Of a stretch of 12,525 nt of DNA, positions 9,410 to 12,525 are shown one piece after another; within the stretch, counting starts at the first letter, position 1; each line of letters begins with the position of its first letter. Source of the stretch: Euperipatoides rowelli (Eukaryota > Onychophora > Udeonychophora > Euonychophora > Peripatopsidae). Under the pieces are notes generated by a model. That model made no database searches and was not told the DNA's origin. It saw nothing but the letters and a program-made list of their open reading frames with translations. The stretch lies in assembly GCA_003024985.2 (NCBI GenBank), contig PXIH01S0044993.1; one strand, 5' to 3'. The position numbers were made by a program, and so were the translations under genes.

Positions 9410-9904
9410 CAAATTAAGTGAATTCTGATAACATAAGTAATTATTACCAGAATCACTTTAAATACCAAAGTAAAAAAAAATAATAAGTTTAATAAGTTTG
9501 TTATTTTACCGCCAATAACAATCGTAACATCAGATAAGTTTAAAAATATGACTTATTTGGTATTTAGTCGGCCCTAGTAACACTGATGACAGGTAGTGCT
9601 TAAGTATCTTCCCTATGATGAAATTCTAGTGTTATTTGTTATTGTAAATTTATAGAATTGCATCAAATAACTTATTTGTAATTAGTTCTTATAAGAATAT
9701 TTTTTTCCTTTCTTTCAATAATACAATGTAATATAAATCATAAGGGTTGGAATTGTATTCAACATCCTCTTGTGTGAAGAATACAAACTAATTACAGTAA
9801 CAATATAAGTAATAGCTAATTTTTATGAATTGTATATTATACTGTATGTTTTATACTAATAAACGCAATAATAATACAGTATTACCAATATTAATTGAAA
9901 TTAG

Positions 9905-9921
9905 TAATAATAATAATAATA
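9905..9921. repeat. Short TAA trinucleotide run
   Basis: Five to six TAA units inside the 1112-bp intron, close to its 5' end in the sense of the gene. Confidence 0.7.
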
Positions 9922-10125
9922 ACTGCGCAAAAAAATCAAACTATTTTTTTAAACTTGGAAACATTTCTCAAATAGTTAGCTTTGCAAATTCAATATTTTC
10001 TTATACTGTAGGAAATTATCACGCTTTGAAAGTTATAATGTGGAAGTTAACTATAAAGATAAATATTGGTAAACAATAAATATATAGTGTACAATTAAGA
10101 CTTGAAAAATAATAAACTACTATAC

Positions 10126-12227
10126 CTATTTCCATGGGAGCATATTCTATTTCAGTCTGGCTCAAGATTATGGACTCTGTTTCATCAGTATCTCGCTCCT
10201 CCAAGTTATTCTCCATACATTTTTCCATTTTTAAACGTGGCTTATTAACTATATGTGTTTCATTAACTGATTGCTGTTCAAGTGAGATTTTAATATTTAT
10301 TTCTAAAGGCTCTTCTCCTAATGAAGACATGGGACAGATTTCTTTCGATATATTGTCACAATTTTCTAAATATTTCAGATTCTTTTCAGATATTTCATGA
10401 GGTCGGTTTTTGAGATTGCTTTGCAATGACAAAATTTTTGATTTGGCTTGGAAATCTTTGGCCATTTGTCGAGTGTGAGACCACCCTGGTGACTTGCTAG
10501 GATATTTTGTATTATTTGGTAATTTTGAAACAACTTTTGAAGATGACTCGCTAATATTGACATTGTCTAGTTCATCAGATTCAAAACTTTCACTGTTTGT
10601 TTTTGTGTTATTTTTATTACATTTTATTTCTGAGGTGATTTCAAATGCTATGCTATCAGATGTACGACAGTTTTTCCAATTACTTTTGTTCATTTTATTC
10701 TTTTGACAAGACAATTTCATTATCGTTTTTCTTTGATTGGATTTTTTCAATATTAGTGAGCCATGGGATTCAGAAGAAATCGAATTAGCAGACTTCAATT
10801 TAATAATCTCAAGTTTTTCATTTATTTTTACCATCTGATGAGGATCTTCACTATTATCAGTGATTTTGTTAGTTTCTTCAAGTGTTTCTTTATTGACACT
10901 TAAAGTCTGATTGTTGGATGATTTACTCTTTCCTTTTTTCTGAGATTGTGTTCTTTTTCTTTTCTGAAACTTTGGTGAGCAAAACAGAAAACAATCAGAC
11001 TCATTGTCATCATTATTCCTTTGATCCAAATTATCAAGAAAATTATTTTTGTTTTGAGTTTCTGGGAACTTTTTACTTCTTGGTTTTCGGGCAGTTGAGT
11101 AATTTTTTTTACCAGTGTTTCTTGGTCTTTGTCCAGTTGAATAATTTTTTTTACCAGTGTTTTTCCTTTTTCTACTTTTTTTGGGGGCGGGAGTTTTTTG
11201 ACTACTAATAAAAATGTAGGGATCATCGTGTAATGACGGAGTGGGTTTAAAAGGTTGTGAAATGTTACTTTCATTTCTAGATTTAAAAATTTTTTTAGTA
11301 GAAGCAGACTGGGTCATTTCAGTAGTAAAAACTGAATCGTCTAATGTGGATTTATTATAAATATTATTCACATCTGAAGCTAATAGACTAACTCCATCGT
11401 TACCAAACTCAATACTATTGTATATGCTTTTTTCTGCAGTGGCAATAGAAAAAGGGTTAATAGGATTAACTGTCATTATTGATTGGCTGCTAATCTGTGT
11501 GGGAAGTTGATCAGATTCATTAATGTTTTTGTTTAATCTGGGGCTTAAAAATGGAGCCATATTATATGTCCCATGTTCAGTCAGTTTTTCATCATCCGGT
11601 TGTACTTCGTTGATCAATTCAAATTCATTGTTATCACTTTCTTGGCAGCTTCCGTTTGTAATAAAAATTGGCAAAACCTCTGGGATATGAAGATCTATAT
11701 GATTTGTACTCGACTTCATGGGAGGTAATTCATAAGGACCAAACAAATCACTCCTATGTTCCCAATCAAATGGCAAACATTCTTTTTCAGGTACATCCTG
11801 AAAATGATCATTCTTACTTATTTCTAAATCTTCCATAGAAAATTCATCACTAAATGGTTGTGTATTCAACCATTGTTTTACTTTACTCATAGGACTGATT
11901 GTGATATTTGAAAGAGTTGGCACAGAGCTACTTGAAAAACTGTTAAGCTCCGATAAAGCTACCCAATTTCCAGGTGGTGCTGAAGAAATGATTTTGTTAA
12001 TTTGATTAAAAGAAGATGCATTTTTTCCAAGTGAATCATTCAGAACAACTTTTATAAGCTCATCACTTTTATTGGCATTTTCATTTAAACCTATATCTGA
12101 TATAGCCATTATCAATTGGTTGGTGTTATCTTCTGTCTTAACTTTAGTTGGAGGTTGTATATTTTTGATGTTTTTGCTTTCTAAAAAGCTAACTCGGACA
12201 TTTTTTTTAGATGCTGGAAACCCATGG
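10126..12227 (-). CDS. BRCA1: BRCA1-like gene, 5' large internal exon (first half of the human exon-11 equivalent)
   Basis: Internal exon of 2102 bp. The acceptor is a T-rich tract ending in TAG at 12230-12228, and the donor is ATAG|GTATAG at 10126/10125. The exon starts with the last base of a codon, then His-Gly-Phe-Pro, runs open for 700 codons and ends one base into the next, so the open frame's first in-frame Met is not a real start. The protein is low-complexity, Ser/Asn/Lys-rich and probably disordered. Four short motifs occur in the same order as in human BRCA1: KVKQWL (11867-11884; human KVNEWF), LLASD (11372-11386; human LLASDP), KKIF (about 11290; human KIFGK) and a basic signal APKKSRKRK (11162-11188; human NLS region KLKRKRR or APKKNRLRRK). 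In humans this region carries nuclear import and protein/DNA-binding functions of the BRCA1-BARD1 ubiquitin ligase in homologous recombination. Each motif is short; collinearity and the downstream exon-12 match carry the call. Confidence 0.8.
11093..11161 (-). repeat. In-frame 42-bp tandem repeat beside the nuclear localisation signal
   Basis: The peptide NTGKKNYST occurs twice, 14 residues apart, each copy followed by a basic Arg/Pro stretch (GQRPR, ARKPR). The nucleotide copies (TAATTTTTTTTACCAGTGTTT on plus) are nearly identical, so the duplication is recent. It lengthens the basic patch that starts with APKKSRKRK. Confidence 0.8.
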
Positions 12228-12525
12228 CTAAAAAAATAAAAGAAAAATAAAGTAAAAGTAAATCTACTGTAGGCTATATAGTATATACTTTATTATATAG
12301 TATATACTGTACCTGTGTATCTATAATATATACAGTACGTGTACAGTATATACTGTATAACATATACACTATAAACAGTATATAAACACAAACACATACA
12401 AAAACAGTGTATATACAATACATATATACCATATATCTATAAATATATTGTACATACAGTATATTATATACAGATATGTCCGATATTAGAACACGATAGC
12501 TTCGCCGAGCTGCATAGACTATCTC
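12228..12525 (-). other. Partial intron upstream of the 5' large exon
   Basis: This is the 3' part of the intron before the first visible exon. It ends in a T-rich acceptor (TTCTTTTATTTTTTTAG). Most of it is TA-rich microsatellite. The last 45 bases (about 12480-12525) are less AT-rich and read open in one minus-strand frame, but no donor or BRCA1-like peptide is convincing there. The RING-domain exons and the promoter must lie beyond the window. Confidence 0.7.
12266..12475. repeat. TA-rich compound microsatellite built from TATACTGTA/TACAGTATA words
   Basis: About 200 bp of alternating purine-pyrimidine sequence with repeated TATACTGTA, TACAGTATA, TATATAC and CACATACA. Several palindromes occur (for example GTACAGTATATACTGTA near 12341). 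It sits in the intron upstream of the 5' large exon. There is no coding potential. Confidence 0.8.

Larger units (their letters stand above)
9014..10125 (-). other. Phase-1 intron, 1112 bp, splitting the exon-11 equivalent
   Basis: The intron has GT-AG ends: GTATAG at the donor and a T23 tract plus GCATTTTTTAG at the acceptor. Codon phase matches exactly on both sides. It holds a long foldback hairpin (9249-9409), a short TAA run (9905-9921) and several ATACTGTA-type words. Apart from these I see nothing gene-like in it. The plus-strand open frames here have no recognisable product and sit in AT-rich sequence. Confidence 0.75.

Noticed and set aside
9186-9428. Plus-strand 80-codon frame in the 1112-bp intron
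   Set aside because: It coincides with the foldback hairpin. The inverted repeat explains the open frame.
9825-10079. Plus-strand 84-codon Asn-rich frame
   Set aside because: AT-rich intron with a TAA run, no domain, no splice context.
10375-11274. Several frames overlapping the 5' large exon on both strands
   Set aside because: They are shadows of the long minus-strand reading frame, which has consistent splice phases and BRCA1-like motifs.
12113-12115. Apparent start codon of the 5' large frame
   Set aside because: The codon is TTG and the frame stays open upstream to a clear T-rich TAG acceptor at 12228, so this is an internal exon, not a gene start.

Overview
The window is animal nuclear DNA from a draft assembly. 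It is very AT-rich and full of homopolymers and simple repeats, it holds one uncalled base (position 7075), and its only gene is split by spliceosomal introns. There is no bacterial-type gene packing, no RNA gene that I can recognise, and no CRISPR array. The protein is divergent and rich in Asn, Lys, Ser and Ile, which points to an AT-rich invertebrate (for example a chelicerate or another marine invertebrate) rather than a vertebrate. I cannot name the species.

The one gene I can support lies on the minus strand and is most likely the central part of a BRCA1 orthologue. Three exons are visible, in transcription order: 12227-10126 (2102 bp), 9013-6326 (2688 bp) and 2985-2891 (95 bp). Both introns between them are phase 1, and the reading frame joins cleanly across both junctions to give 1628 codons. 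The small exon was found by eye. It starts in phase 1, ends in phase 0 with CAG, and encodes SGFSTQTEVYNTQ. Human BRCA1 classical exon 12 has the same phases, also ends in CAG (Q1395), and encodes SGLSSQSDILTTQ just before the PALB2-binding coiled coil. The 5' large exon has, in the same order as human exon 11, counterparts of KVNEWF, LLASDP, KIFGK and the first nuclear localisation signal. The N-terminal RING exons lie beyond position 12525. The coiled-coil and BRCT exons lie below position 1. I looked for them in 1-2890 and did not find them.

Layout from low to high coordinates: 1-2890, partial intron with a perfect 131-bp direct repeat, a GC-rich hairpin and much AT-rich sequence; 2891-2985, exon-12 equivalent; 2986-6325, intron with a degenerate minisatellite, a 247-bp tandem duplication, a C22 tract and a SINE-like element with an oligo-A tail; 6326-9013, large exon; 9014-10125, intron with a 161-bp foldback hairpin; 10126-12227, large exon; 12228-12525, partial intron dominated by a TA-rich microsatellite. 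A short word, ATACTGTAT/ACAGTAT, recurs throughout the noncoding DNA.

The visible protein is the long, probably disordered middle of BRCA1. It carries nuclear localisation signals, S/T-Q kinase sites and possible protein phosphatase 1 docking motifs. I see no new multigene system here. The points of interest are the conservation of exon 12 with its ATM-type sites, an intron that splits the exon-11 equivalent, and lineage-specific repeats inside the coding exons.
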